Shown: positions 47,202-58,271, counted from the stretch's first letter. The stretch is DNA of 64,000 nucleotides from Erodium maritimum (GCA_963921825.1 OY997588.1:134633203-134697202); one strand, 5' to 3'. The notes: generated from the sequence alone by a model not told the origin. Made by a program: numbers and translations.

Positions 47202-47656
47202 CTATTTGCTGTACTCATCCCATTGTTAAACACTATTTGTTACAAGTTTAGGTAGTATTCGATCTCTCTTACAGAGGATAGTGAAAGAGTAGTCTTTTTC
47301 TCCATTTTGATAGTCATGCTCTTCAGTTGTAATCGGCCTTTTATGTTCGTTTTATTAAAAGTTGCAGATAAGAAAAAGAAGATGATAGATGGAACGTGCT
47401 TCATCCACATGGTAGACAGTATTGCAGTAAACAATGTATAGCCAGCTATGTGCATAAGATGATAAGGATCCGCTGAATACGTGGATCCTTACATTTATAA
47501 TAACGAGCACACGAATGATATACACGGTGGGAGGGAGACATTGCATGTACATCGCTGCAACAGTTGAGGCACTGAAATGAACCACGTTGCTGCTCATGTG
47601 TCTGCCACCACACAATATGAGATTCCTCCTGTCTCCTTGACTTTTTATGAGCTAAC

Positions 47657-47672
47657 TATATATATATATATC
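47657..47672 (+). promoter_or_regulatory. TATA box / TA repeat of DUF241 gene 5
   Basis: CTATATATATATATATC inside the shared block GAGCTAACTATA, ~70-85 bp before the ATG. Confidence 0.75.
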
Positions 47673-47740
47673 AATGAGACGATGGAGATGAATTCATCCA
47701 AAACCAAATTTTGCATTCAACTTCTCTAAAAGATCAAGAA

Positions 47741-48520
47741 ATGGCAGCTTCTTACCACGTTCGCTCCAACAGTTTCCCCTCAAGGCCTCACCCAATCGTC
47801 TCACAATTCCAAAACAACTTGTGCAGACTGAGATCCACCTCTGAAGCCACCTCCACTTCAGCTTCATCTTCATCCATTGGGAACCAACTAAATGGGCTTC
47901 AAGATGTATTCGATTGTGTTGATCAGTTGCTCCTCTTGCCTTCAACCCAACAAGCTTCTTTTGATGGGTTGGTGGATGGCTCTCTCAGGCTCTTGGATGT
48001 TTGCAGCATCATCAAGGAAGCCTTGTCGCTAACAAAAGAATCCGCACAAGAAATCCAATCAGCTATACGCCGAAGATGCGAAGCTCATTCTAAGGCCAAG
48101 AAGTTCATGTCTTCAAGGAAGATGGTCAAAAAGACAATCCAAAAAGCCTTGAAAACTTTGAAAGGCATGGAAAACAAGAACTCATCGGATGATGTAAGCG
48201 TGTCCTTGATAAGAGAGGCACAAGCACTTACTGTGGTCACATTAGAGGCCTTGTTGTCCTTTATCAATGGCAAAAAGCCAAGCTCATGGTCTCTGGTTTC
48301 CAAGATTATGCACTCCAAAAGTGTTGCATGTGAAGGAGAAGAAGAAAACGAATTTGTAGCAGTTGAGTCCCTCATTGGTCACAAGGGAGATGCAGAGAAG
48401 GTGCAAATCCAGCTTAAGAAACTTGATGTTTGCATTCAAGATTTTGAAGATGGTGTTGAATCCTTGTTCAGGCGCTTGATCAAGATGAGGGTTTCTCTTC
48501 TCAACACCATCAACCACTAG
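47741..48520 (+). CDS. DUF241 (BPS1-like) protein, gene 5
   Basis: This intact, intronless frame of 259 residues begins at AAATGGCAGCTTCTTACC. The open frame starts 10 codons earlier at TTG, but the ATG is the start shared by the family. The protein is identical to that of gene 3, including the acidic stretch EGEEENEF before VAVESLIGHKGDAEKVQ and the C-terminal RRLIKMRVSLLNTINH. Domain layout is as in gene 3. It has two promoter copies upstream (46960 and 47360). Expression of genes 3 and 5 cannot be told apart by coding reads. Function unknown. Confidence 0.94.
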   Translation: MAASYHVRSNSFPSRPHPIVSQFQNNLCRLRSTSEATSTSASSSSIGNQLNGLQDVFDCVDQLLLLPSTQQASFDGLVDGSLRLLDVCSIIKEALSLTKESAQEIQSAIRRRCEAHSKAKKFMSSRKMVKKTIQKALKTLKGMENKNSSDDVSVSLIREAQALTVVTLEALLSFINGKKPSSWSLVSKIMHSKSVACEGEEENEFVAVESLIGHKGDAEKVQIQLKKLDVCIQDFEDGVESLFRRLIKMRVSLLNTINH

Positions 48521-49128
48521 ATAGAGATCTATATCTCAACATCCAGAATATTACATGGATGAGATATTCTTGTAACTTTATGATATATCAAAAGATGAAT
48601 ATATACTTCTTGGTTCTTCATATATTTTGTCTCAACATTTCCATTTATTAGCCTTTTTTTTGTCAATTTATTCATTGTTTTATGCCCCACTTCAAAATGA
48701 TCCAAGATGTGCATAATGTGTGGTAAGTAGCAGGTAACTAGTAATTACAAACTAACCTTACCACTGCAATCAAAAGATGATCAACACTCAAGAAAGCAAA
48801 GCTGTCAAGATTCTAATTGTCTGAAAGGATACAAACAAACAGATAGATATGAATTAGTTACAACTAATAATATAATAAGGAAATTTGAAACGCACCCTTA
48901 AACTCCACATGCTTTAAGCGTTCAAAAATGTATAGGGTTTCTGTTTGGGGGACAACCCTTACTGGTTATAACATAAACTACCCTATATAGGTGGGTTTTT
49001 TTTTATCAGCAATTTCTATTTTTTTTATAATAAAAAAGTAAACATCTCTCAAGTAGGAAGAGGAATACAGCTTATAGATCCAACTACAGACCAAGCACAA
49101 AAAAGTACAAGTAACTGAAATGCAACAC

Positions 49129-49336
49129 GAGCATGGCGCTCATAAACCTGACACGAGCATGGCGCTCGGAATACAACTTCGAGCATGGCGCTCGGAATAC
49201 AACCACGAGCATGGCGCTCGGGATACAACCACGAGCATGGCGCTCGGAATACAGACACGAGCACGGCGCTCAGTAAACTACAACGAGCATGACGCTCAAT
49301 ACACAACAACGAGCATGGTGCTCGGACTACAACCTC
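49129..49336. repeat. 26-bp hairpin minisatellite, eight units
   Basis: Eight contiguous 26-bp units have the core GAGCATGGCGCTC, which can pair GAGC with GCTC, followed by a 13-bp A/C-rich spacer. Units differ at a few positions, several keeping the stem. Open frames across it come from the repeat. Confidence 0.93.
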
Positions 49337-50076
49337 AAGCCTGCAACCGCGAGGAGCTCCTTGGACGAGACCGCAAACTACCAAGCAGACGATGTAACCC
49401 GAACATAGCCCTCCGAGACCAATCATTACACCCCAAACCTCTTACCAACACTTGCAGTATTACACACCTCATCTCATCAAAAACCCGATCCAAATAAATA
49501 GAAAAGGCATTGACACGCCGGCGGCCCGCACCGCAAACAGCAAAGATGAGTCAGAGGCAAATCGCCACCGATACTAGACCCCTTAGAAACAGAAACCACA
49601 GGACTTCGAAGGTTGGCACTGAAGCCTAGCACCTCGTCGGAGGTTAGCACCTAAATGACCGACGAGCTCCCCCCAACAATGTGGAGAGGAGCGACGAAGA
49701 TTTACGCGAAACTGAGACTAGGAGGCAAGCAGTGCCTACAACAGGAGTGCTGGAAGAAAAGGAGGTGAAGAGAAATCTTACCCACCGGAACCTTGTGAAC
49801 GGGAGAAGCACCTCCAGCAGAAGTCCGAGCACAAACCAACGTCGGCAAGACCCACACACCAAATCTGCTGGGATGATCGAATGGACCAAGTAGAGGGTCC
49901 AAAGCAGTGAACCGGGCCAAAGCCCAGACCAGGCCCTTGGAGCTGGCCCAGGATTAGCCCAGGCCCATTACACTGGCCCAGGACAAAGCCCAAGCCAGGT
50001 CGAGGCCCAGGACTGGCCCTAGCCCAACACCGGGTGACACCTTCACGCGGAGACGCCCGCCTTCAACAGCACGAAG

Positions 50077-50367
50077 ACGCAACTCCGGCCGACCCAGTTG
50101 TAAAACCGGCGAGCAAGGGCACTGGGCAGAAGACTCCACGAACCCGCGCCCACCCAACCAACCACCGCCGGTTACCGGAGAGAGCGACACTGGGGAGGCC
50201 CAGCTACAACAGATCTGCGAAGACGCAACTCCGCCCGACCCTGTTGCAAAGCCGGCGAGAAAGGGCACTGACCCGAAGACTCTACAAACCCGCGCCCACC
50301 TAACCAACCACCGCCGGCTACCGGAGAGAGCGACACCGGGGAGGCCCAGCTGCTTCAAATCTGAACA
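50077..50367. repeat. ~146-bp tandem duplication inside element D
   Basis: Two units, 50077-50222 and 50223-50367, both start ACGCAACTCCG and contain CCGGAGAGAGCGACAC and GGGGAGGCCCAGCT. They differ by about 10 percent. Confidence 0.85.
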
Positions 50368-50710
50368 AAACGGACAGATCTGAACAAAGGGAGCCATGAA
50401 ATCCGGCGAGGGCTCACGCTAGCAGGAGCCAACGAACCCGGGAGAGAAAACCAGCCAACGGAAGAAGAGGGAGACGTCGGAGTGCTTGGATCTGGAGGAA
50501 GAGGTAGTCGTCAGAGTGCTTGAACAGAAACAAGTCGAGGTCGAAGAGAAGGAGGACAGGGAAGGGAGAGAAGGGGAGAAGGTCACCACCGGCACCGACC
50601 TTGGCCGGAGCCGGTGGAGACGAAGGAGGCGGGTCTGACGGCTAGGGTTTCAGGGAAGGGTTTTGGACACGTTTTTCAAGTCATAGAGAATAGGGCTTCT
50701 ATATAGATGG

Positions 50711-51076
50711 TCTTGATTTCATATAGTATTCATACTAATCCACTACAGTGCAGCACAGAACAGATATGTTTGAGTTTCCCTTGAGAACTACCAATAAGAA
50801 CTGATCCATGTATAGAGATATGAAAAATCAGGAAGAAGAAACAGTTGTTAAGTTCTTGGCACCTCCTCTGCTACCAGCAACTTAGTATTACATTTTTGTA
50901 TTTATGCATCGCGGGTTTTGCTTGTCTCTCTTGGTAGTCTCAATGAGATGTGTAGCATAACATGATGATAACATGAAGATAAGATAGTGAGAGTAGCGAT
51001 GAGCGAGGATGATTAAGTGTCAAATATCTCTGTTATGCGTCGTACGGACCGATATAAGGTAGGATAAGCCCACAAC
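50711..51076. other. Intergenic, nothing recognised
   Basis: AT-rich spacer between elements D and C with no frame or repeat that I recognise. Confidence 0.5.
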
Positions 51077-51093
51077 TAATTGTGGTCGGCCAA

Positions 51094-53264
51094 AAACGCT
51101 CTCGTCTACCCTAGCCACTAGGGTCAGCCACTATCGCCGCCTCCTCCGGCTCCCGTCTCGCCTTCCTCGGTGCTACCCGTGCTTGCCAGTACCGTCGTGG
51201 TACCACACCAGCCGACGCCGAGTTCTGCAACTTATCGCGCCGCCAGCCTGCATCGCGTAGCTTCGCTACTCCGTCGTCCCCGTCGCCATCTACAACCGCT
51301 CTCAATCCATTTCCGGATGTCCAGCCCCAGATCTATCTCTCCGCGCCCGCTTCGCGTCGGAAATGGAACTCTCCGGCCAGATCCAAGCCCCGTCCGACAT
51401 GCAACAAATGAACGGGCCCCCGCCTGCCGTGCTCGAAGCCAACCCCGGAAAACCTCCAGCGTTGATGGCGCTGCAACCGTCTCCTCTGTCGGATCCCGGG
51501 AAACAGACGACCCCGTTAACCTTGAAGGACAAACCGGGGTCGAGTCACGGTACGGTTGAAGGTGTTGGGTCTCCGGCAGTCGGTTTGGCCCAAGAAGACC
51601 GTCAGTTGGTGGCGTCGGCCCCGTACCGGGACTGTCTCACCCTGTCTCGCCCTCCAAATCTGACGGAGGTGGGTAGCCCTAACCTCGGTCTTAACCAGGG
51701 AGGATGGCCGATGGTGGGGTCGGACGTAACGGGCATCCAGGTGGAGTTTATGTCACCAGAAGTCACGGGCTATCACTTCCCGTCTGAGGAATCGATGGAG
51801 AATGTCCGCCACCGGGGCCCATGGAGCATCAAGGGATACCCTCTCCTGCTAGAGCCTCTCACGCAGTTTACCCGGGCCAAGGATATCCAGTTTCACCATG
51901 TGGAAATTGGGGTTCGGGCGCTCAACATACCGGGAAAGGCTAGGAATGACTACGTCTGTGGCCTCAATATTGCTTCCAGCATTGGTACCCAGGTCCCGTC
52001 GGCCCCCATCTCGTTTGCTCGCCGGGAGGACATGTTCCTGTGGCTCAGGGTTCGGATGGAACTACAACGACCTCTTCGGCGGAGGGTTCGCCTTCGGTTC
52101 CCAGGTACCACGACTTCTGAGATAATTGACTTACAGTATGAAAGGATAGTCGATTTTTGTCGCATGTGTGGTATGGTAACTCACAGGATTTCGGGATGTA
52201 CGGCCCTGCTGCCGGGGATCGGTCGGGAGGAGGTTCGGTATGACCGACCTATCCTGGTCCCAAATCAGATGAATGTGGACAGGTTGCTGGAGACGGTCTG
52301 GAATACACCTCCCTTGGTGACCCACCCGTCTATCACATATCTTTTGAGTGACTTGTCTCTGAATCCGATGGTCCGATCCAGGGAGATTACTATGGGTGAA
52401 CAGGTACCCGGCTCAGACCAGTCGAAGTCTGATTATCTGGCTAAGGTTACCCCAGGAGGGGTAATCACATTATTGCAAGAGGGAGTGCACCGAGTCTCTG
52501 GGCCGCCACCGGGCTTTACGAAGCCTGATAATCTGGCTAATGTCCATCCTGCTGATGAGACGTTGGTCCGAGCTGGATACGCTGATCCTGAAATGACCCG
52601 AGAGGGGAAGCAGAAGGACCCGCAGAGGCAACAGAAAGATCCCCAGCCTGGACTGGGATATCAGATAGATCCCTAGGTTGGACTGGGGAAAGGAGGGCCC
52701 AGTCGCGGTAAGGTAAGATGCCCACCAGGAAAACAAGGGGCGGATCCCTCTATGATCGTCCACCGGAAGTGAGGAAGCAGCAGGAAGACTCGCCTCCCCA
52801 GCACCACACACCAGCCCAGACCTACCTGAAGACGGAGGGGGCAAACCAGCCGGAGGCACAGGTGTCTCCAATGCAGGAATGAACCGACCCAGCATGGGTG
52901 GGTGGAGTCGCCTTCGGACTATACCTACAGACCTGGGGAAGCCGGTGCTGGGAGGTCCCGGGCAGCCTGCACAATCAGCAAACTTTATTTTTATGCACTC
53001 TGATTATCTGCTTTATGTTTGGAACTTTTTGTCCTCTGTTTGTTTTAGGACTATCTCTTTTATGTCTCGTTATATTGGGACGGTTGTAAGGAGTTGGCTT
53101 AGTTTTGTGCCCACGATGCAAAGTGGGCTATTATTATGGGTCCATGAGCGCCGGGCTTACTACGGTCGGCCCGGACATAAATCTGGAACCCGAGGCGGTC
53201 ACGCCTCACCCTACTTAATTACCATTTGGTATTAATGAAAGTCTCCGGTTACCCGTTTCAAAAA
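51094..53264 (+). mobile_element. ORF1-only LINE derivative C (DUF4283/CCHC type)
   Basis: This is a 2171-bp insertion with a 17-bp imperfect target duplication (TAATTGTGGTCGGCCAA at 51077 and TAATTGTAGCCGACCAA at 53265, 14 of 17 identical) and a short A-rich tail. It has a GC-rich leader, a full-length ORF1, and a ~590-bp 3' region. No ORF2. The changes in the duplication suggest it is older than B1, yet its ORF1 is open. Confidence 0.72.
51363..52676 (+). CDS. LINE ORF1-like protein with DUF4283 and CCHC zinc knuckle
   Basis: This is an open frame of 437 codons. Residues 1-120 are Pro/Gly-rich and variable. The DUF4283-type core follows at about 130-245 (YHFPSEESMENVRHRGPWSI, LTQFTRAKDIQFHHVEIGVR, IPGKARNDYV). 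A run LRRRVRLRFPG leads to a zf-CCHC_4 knuckle, FCRMCGMVTHRISGC, with a perfect C-x2-C-x4-H-x4-C. The tail is hydrophilic. In plant L1 LINEs this is the ORF1 RNA-binding protein. No reverse transcriptase follows. The intact frame in an element without ORF2 could mean recent age, selection or chance. It is not a normal host gene, judging by target duplications and A-tail. Confidence 0.75.
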   Translation: MELSGQIQAPSDMQQMNGPPPAVLEANPGKPPALMALQPSPLSDPGKQTTPLTLKDKPGSSHGTVEGVGSPAVGLAQEDRQLVASAPYRDCLTLSRPPNLTEVGSPNLGLNQGGWPMVGSDVTGIQVEFMSPEVTGYHFPSEESMENVRHRGPWSIKGYPLLLEPLTQFTRAKDIQFHHVEIGVRALNIPGKARNDYVCGLNIASSIGTQVPSAPISFARREDMFLWLRVRMELQRPLRRRVRLRFPGTTTSEIIDLQYERIVDFCRMCGMVTHRISGCTALLPGIGREEVRYDRPILVPNQMNVDRLLETVWNTPPLVTHPSITYLLSDLSLNPMVRSREITMGEQVPGSDQSKSDYLAKVTPGGVITLLQEGVHRVSGPPPGFTKPDNLANVHPADETLVRAGYADPEMTREGKQKDPQRQQKDPQPGLGYQIDP

Positions 53265-53281
53265 TAATTGTAGCCGACCAA

Positions 53282-53800
53282 GGGTTTGGTGTGGGGATTT
53301 GATTTCTTTTTTTATTATTATCTTTTAGTTAATGAATTGTATTAGGTTTTGGGAAAATTAGGTAGTTTACTAATTAAAGTTGTATTAGGACTTGGGCTCC
53401 TAGTAACCTCTTTGGTTATATATACCAAGAGAGAATAATCAAATAAACAGACTTGAGAATTAAACAAATTGTTTGGTCTCTACAAGGTCTTCGAGTTCTC
53501 TCTTAACGAGCTCTTATCATGCACCATAGTGATGGCGTATCTGGGTCCTATAACGCGATCCATAAGTCGGGACCATAACACTCTCTTTAAATGTGCATCA
53601 GGTTATGGTCATCAAGCAATATATAAACGATTAAGTACCGGTCGAACCTATAGAAAGTAGAGATATCATTAGTATTTCTCAGGGGACGTGAGTTGTCACT
53701 TCCACATCCCCAAAAAGGGGTATAAAAGGCAAAAAAGTAAAAGTTTGTTTCAGTCTAGACACAAGAAAATTATCTACACGCTATCACCTAAGACAAGTAG
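53282..53800. other. Intergenic, possible decayed element
   Basis: No coding sequence recognised. GGTTATATATACC at about 53415, followed by an A-rich stretch and TCTCTACAAGG, resembles a retroelement promoter, but I find no pair of ends, so I do not name it. Confidence 0.4.
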
Positions 53801-53805
53801 CATTT

Positions 53806-56648
53806 TGCCACGCCCCAAATCTGGTTTTGACCGAACTCAAGACGTGAACTAAAACAATAATAAATTTAAATGAAAGTAAAGCCAAAACAGTCTCAACTAG
53901 TAGTTTAAAACTTTAAACAACGTTGCGAGTCACAGCTCGGTAAAAACCACAGTAAAATAGTTCAACAGCTAACGGTACGTCTCTAGACAATCTAGCCTAG
54001 GACCCTCGCAAGCTCCCAAGCATCGAGCATCCACCTAGTACACATCCCGCTTAGGACCTGAAAAACAACAAGGTAAAGGGTGAGCTTTCGTTCAGTAGGA
54101 AAAGTAGTTAAGGTTATAATCAAGCGCTCACCACCACGGGTAACCGTCCAATTAGGGCATACTAGTATAGCACATAACTAATTTCCAACGGAACTCGTAA
54201 CCACAATCCTCAACTCAAGACCAAACCACACTCACAAACATACTCAAACGAACAAGCACAAACTGCAACCACAACACTTAACAGGACACCAAGTGTACCG
54301 CAGTCCCCTACTCTATCGACTGTCCACAACCCGACTCTATCATATCGCACCGGAACACACAACATCGGCCTAGATATCTTCCCGTCACTGAGACTCGGGG
54401 GACAATCTCAATACGTCATACCGGAATCTCCATCGGCCTAGACATTTTCCCGGCACTCCTTCGGGGTACAACACTGATCACGTAACCGTCGGCCTAGATA
54501 TTCCACATCGGACTACCCCCTCGATGTAGGTATCGTACCGGAACCACTACCCGGGGGACCGCGCATACGTGGGAACACACCGTCGGCCTAGGTACTACCC
54601 TACACCGGCGTACCCCCTCGGTCGTAAGTACCATACCGGAATACAACTCCTCAGAACAAACATCAAGATAATATCACACATCGCAATGCCACAATCGAAC
54701 ACGGCTTACCAAGTCCACCAATCGTACCACAACACGTCACGTCGGTCTATCACTCACCCGACCATATCACATCCAAGGGTTCACATCATAACAAACACGG
54801 CACACTCGCCCACACATAGCAACAGCATGTTCACCGGATATACTAATTCTTTACTCTTAAACTTATCGACACTAAGTCACACAGCGGCATCTCAAACACC
54901 AACAGACAATTCAATCAGCACACAACCTAAGGCTCGACATGGCCATTCTACCAGCATGGAAATTTCCCAAGTATTGAAAGCGGCTACACTAGTGAATCAC
55001 ATCCTACATGTTACTAAGACTCGTCCGGTTTTTATCTAATGTAAACGACCGTTCCAGTTTTATTAATAACTAGCATGCATACTAGTAACTTTCCGCAATT
55101 AAACCGGTATCCGCTACGTTCCCTACCTCAACCGAAGAACAACAGCTACGTCTCCTAGCTGCTGACGTCCTGGCTCGCTACCTCCGGTCTTCTCTTCGAT
55201 CGAAGCCAGACTCTAACATAACACGGAAAGATAAAATTATAACCGGTTCCAAAGTTAAATTAAAAGTTACGACGGTTCAGTTTAAGTTCAACAGTTGTCT
55301 TTTAAACTCGAGCGGGCTAAAAGCGGGAATATACGACGAATCGGGTTCGAGTACTCGAGTTCCGAGCACAGAACTCGGTGCATGTTTCCCGAAGCACGGT
55401 TCACAATGCACGGATCCCGAGGCACGGGTTTCGAGGCACAAACCCCAAGGCATGGCTTTGAGGCACGATTCCCGAGGTACATGTTTCGATTCAGCGTTCC
55501 GCTTTTAGTCCCGTTTTAAGTCCGTTTCAATAGTCCAGTCATCCAAACGTTCCAGGTTCGTTCAAAAGTCCCAACGTTCCAGATTCGATCAACAGATTCA
55601 TTCAAGTCTAGAATTACAGTTCTTTTGATTTTAAACCTTATTTTGAATCCCTTTTTAATTCAAAGCTGTTTTTGTTTTAATTTAATTTCCTTTTAAATTT
55701 AAAACTGATTTTATTTTAATTTCTTTTAAAAAAACAGCACTTCTAATCTATAACGCTCCAGATCCAAAAACAACGCACGGGAACAAAAGAAGAAGAAGGG
55801 ACGAGAGAAAGGCTCGGTTCGCATTCCGGCCGGCAACCAAAACTCACGGTTGCGACTCTCACCGTAGGGAAAGGACGACGGTGAGGTGATTGCCGCTCGG
55901 GTTGTGGTGGATTACGGCGCTTCAGTTTCTCGCTTCAGATCTGGACCGTCCGGCAAGGATCTCGATGAATCCGAGGCGGCCTGAAGCGAAGGCGACGGTG
56001 GCGTCGGTTTCCTCCTTCGCCGGCGAGCCAGACGGCGGAGCACGGCTTGGTAAAACCCTAGACGTCGTCCCTCGGACCTCCGGCTACGCTTCCTCTCGAC
56101 TCTTCCACGGCGAGCTCGAAATGAGCTCGGGGAAAGAGGAGAGGTAGAGAGAGGAGGTCGGAGATGAAGAGGGCGGCGAATCTGAGCTGGACGGAGAGGG
56201 TGAGGGAGAGGTCGGAGATGGCTCGGGTTTCTGAGAGGAGGGAGAGTGAGGTCAGGGACGAGAACACCGGCGGCGGCTCGGCCTGAACTGAGAAGAGAAA
56301 GAGATAGGGAGAGGGAGAGGTGATGAGAGAGATAGGGAGGGTCGGCTGTGCAACGAAGGAGAAGAAGTGAGGGTTAGAAACCCTAAAACGCGTTTAAATA
56401 CGCGGGCCGCCACACATTGGGCTTCAGACGGGCCTGGGCTCCCACGGCCCAACGCGAGGAAAGGAGATGGGTCGGGTCGGGCCTGGCCGGGTCTGTTGGT
56501 CGGGTCTGGTCCGACCCGGTCCGACCCTTTACCCTTTTTTTTCCTTTTTTTTTGCAAAAACTCTCAAACTTCGATCCGTTTTCCAACACGACGATCCAAA
56601 CGAACAAAACTTAAAGCTTAACCCTTTTTAACCGAAGCGGTCTTCACA
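53806..56648 (-). mobile_element. Solo LTR of a Ty3/gypsy element
   Basis: This is a 2843-bp LTR in antisense orientation. The plus-strand view starts TGCCACGCCCCAAATCTGG and ends CGGTCTTCACA, with a perfect 5-bp duplication CATTT (53801-53805 and 56649-56653). No internal region. It is the same family as the fragment at 36503-39054 and related to the LTR at 11292. Open frames in its GC-rich end (55890-56557) have no family match and overlap on both strands. Confidence 0.88.
55370..55490 (-). repeat. CGAGGCACGG repeat block in the solo LTR
   Basis: A motif close to CCCGAGGCACGGGTTTCG recurs about seven times with variation. The partner LTR fragment has the same kind of block at 38120-38190. 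It is about 1.2 kb from the LTR's 5' end. Confidence 0.75.
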
Positions 56649-56653
56649 CATTT

Positions 56654-58271
56654 GATTCACACAAAGAGTCGGTCACAGGTACGAGTAAACACGATTAAAA
56701 TTAATGCATGGCAATGGCTAACGATGGGTAAAGTCGATAAATGTCTTCCTTAGGGTCTTAGAACACTTAAGTTCCTATGTATGCGGTATCACAAAATCAC
56801 CCACATACTAGTCGCGGGGAGATGGCACAAGACTATTGTCCGAACCGATATCCAAACCACCAATCATCGAAAAAAACAATAATAAAAGGGTGTGGTTTTA
56901 TGATCTTGAGCAAAGCTCGATCAATCCTCAACAAGAAATAACGACACTGAATGCATATCATTCTCGCTACCAACTACCACAAGTTGAGATAGCTTCACCA
57001 CGCGTCAAATCTACTTAGCTACTCCTAGTTCAATTCCTAATACCCGAGTTCCATTAGTAAAGATGAACAGCAAAATTCTAGAACAACTAAATAGAGCAAT
57101 GAATCACGAAGCTCTAGTAATACACAAGCATAAGTAAGAGTCTAAATTATGGACATATCTACTTAGCTATGCCTAATTCACTTTTGGAAAACCAAAAACC
57201 ACCGATCAAGATGATTTCGGTAATCAATTAGAACTACATAGAGTAACGAATCACGAGACTCTGGTAATACGCAAACGTAAGTAAATCCTAAAACACTCAA
57301 TGATTCTACTTAGTTACGCCTAGTTCAGTCATCCTAATTACCAAATTTCATTGATAATATGGTTACCGATAATTAAGACAAACTACATATAACACTAAAT
57401 CACAATATTCTAGTAATACTCAAGTGTAAGTAAATTTCATACAAGTGAAATCTCGTCTCACACTAAATCGAATCCTGGATCGCTCTAAACATCGATTTAC
57501 ATAGCGCACAGAACAATTATGAAAAAATCTCATAATCGTTCAGTCGACTTAAAACACATAAGGGAATCGAGAAAACACATCTTATCATATTTCAATCTCA
57601 TCAATAAAAAATCAAGACATCTGAATGTGGGAGATCCTTGATAAGTTCACTAATTGACTAAAGTTTGTATTTTTGTCAACTCTAAGCTAAACTCGATATA
57701 CACCCGAGAGATGAAATAGCTAGCACATGAAATCGGGATTAAAATCGTGAAAGTTCAAACACAAAGTAAGATAATCATGCTTGGACATCGAGTAGCTTAA
57801 ATATAGATAAATATCCATACAAGCAACTAGATGCTAATTAAACTCAAAAACCTCAAATCATGTAAATAACATCACCAACGTCAAATTAACCATAAAACCA
57901 TGCATCAACCTAAAAGAAATCAAACCCGTACTCCAGAAAGAAACCCTTAGAGAAAGCCGCTAATAACTCCTCCTTCCTTCTCTTCTCTTATTTAAGTTTT
58001 TCTTCCGCCTCCTTGCCACATCTCATGTTGGGTCGTGCCCTTTTTTTCATCTCTCTTTGTATTGATCCTTTTTCCTCTATGGAATTTTGCTCCTATCTTT
58101 TTTCCTGGTGGTTGTTTCATTTCTCCGATAGGCTAGATCTAGCACCTCTGCTCGGTATTGACTGGTGATACTGGTCTTTCCCTTTTTTGGGGTCGTTGCT
58201 CGGTATTGGATGATAACGAGTTATCGATTTGGTAATCGAAAGTCGGGCGAGGAATAATGTCTCTAGTCTAG
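56654..58271. other. Non-coding region with three ~147-bp diverged tandem repeats (57011-57450)
   Basis: No gene recognised. Units starting at 57011, 57159 and 57306 each open CTACTTAG(C/T)TA and contain AATCACGA..CTCT(A/G)GTAATAC and a TAAGTAA end. They are clearly diverged. The rest (57450-58271) shows nothing I recognise. Confidence 0.6.

Larger units (their letters stand above)
47202..48786. repeat. Inverted repeat arm 2 (1585 bp), carries DUF241 gene 5
   Basis: This is the partner of 28611-30195, inverted, ~17 kb away. At its right edge homology to the first arm continues past 48786 but with a 14-bp insertion and point changes, so the near-perfect match ends inside homologous sequence. 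At its left edge the match ends abruptly at 47202. Confidence 0.93.
48995..50698 (-). mobile_element. LINE-like non-autonomous element D
   Basis: This is a 1704-bp minus-strand insertion with a 12-bp duplication, CTATATAGGTGG (48983-48994) against CTATATAGATGG (50699-50710), and a poly-A-rich 3' end at the left. The 5' end reads AAGCCCTATTCTCTATG, then a pyrimidine-rich leader with GAAACCCTAGCCG. I find no ORF1 or ORF2 domain: the longest frame (50397-49954) is low-complexity Trp/Gly/Ser and spans a tandem duplication. A 26-bp hairpin repeat lies near the 3' end. It interrupts the 3' flank of DUF241 gene 5. Confidence 0.7.

Noticed and set aside
49049..49497. 125-codon frames on both strands rich in repeated ARG/HEHGA peptides
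   Set aside because: Produced by the 26-bp tandem repeat of element D; open on both strands as expected from a repeat.
53275..53490. TATA-like core and A-rich leader ending in TCTCTACA, suggestive of a copia LTR
   Set aside because: No second LTR, primer site or target duplication could be found.
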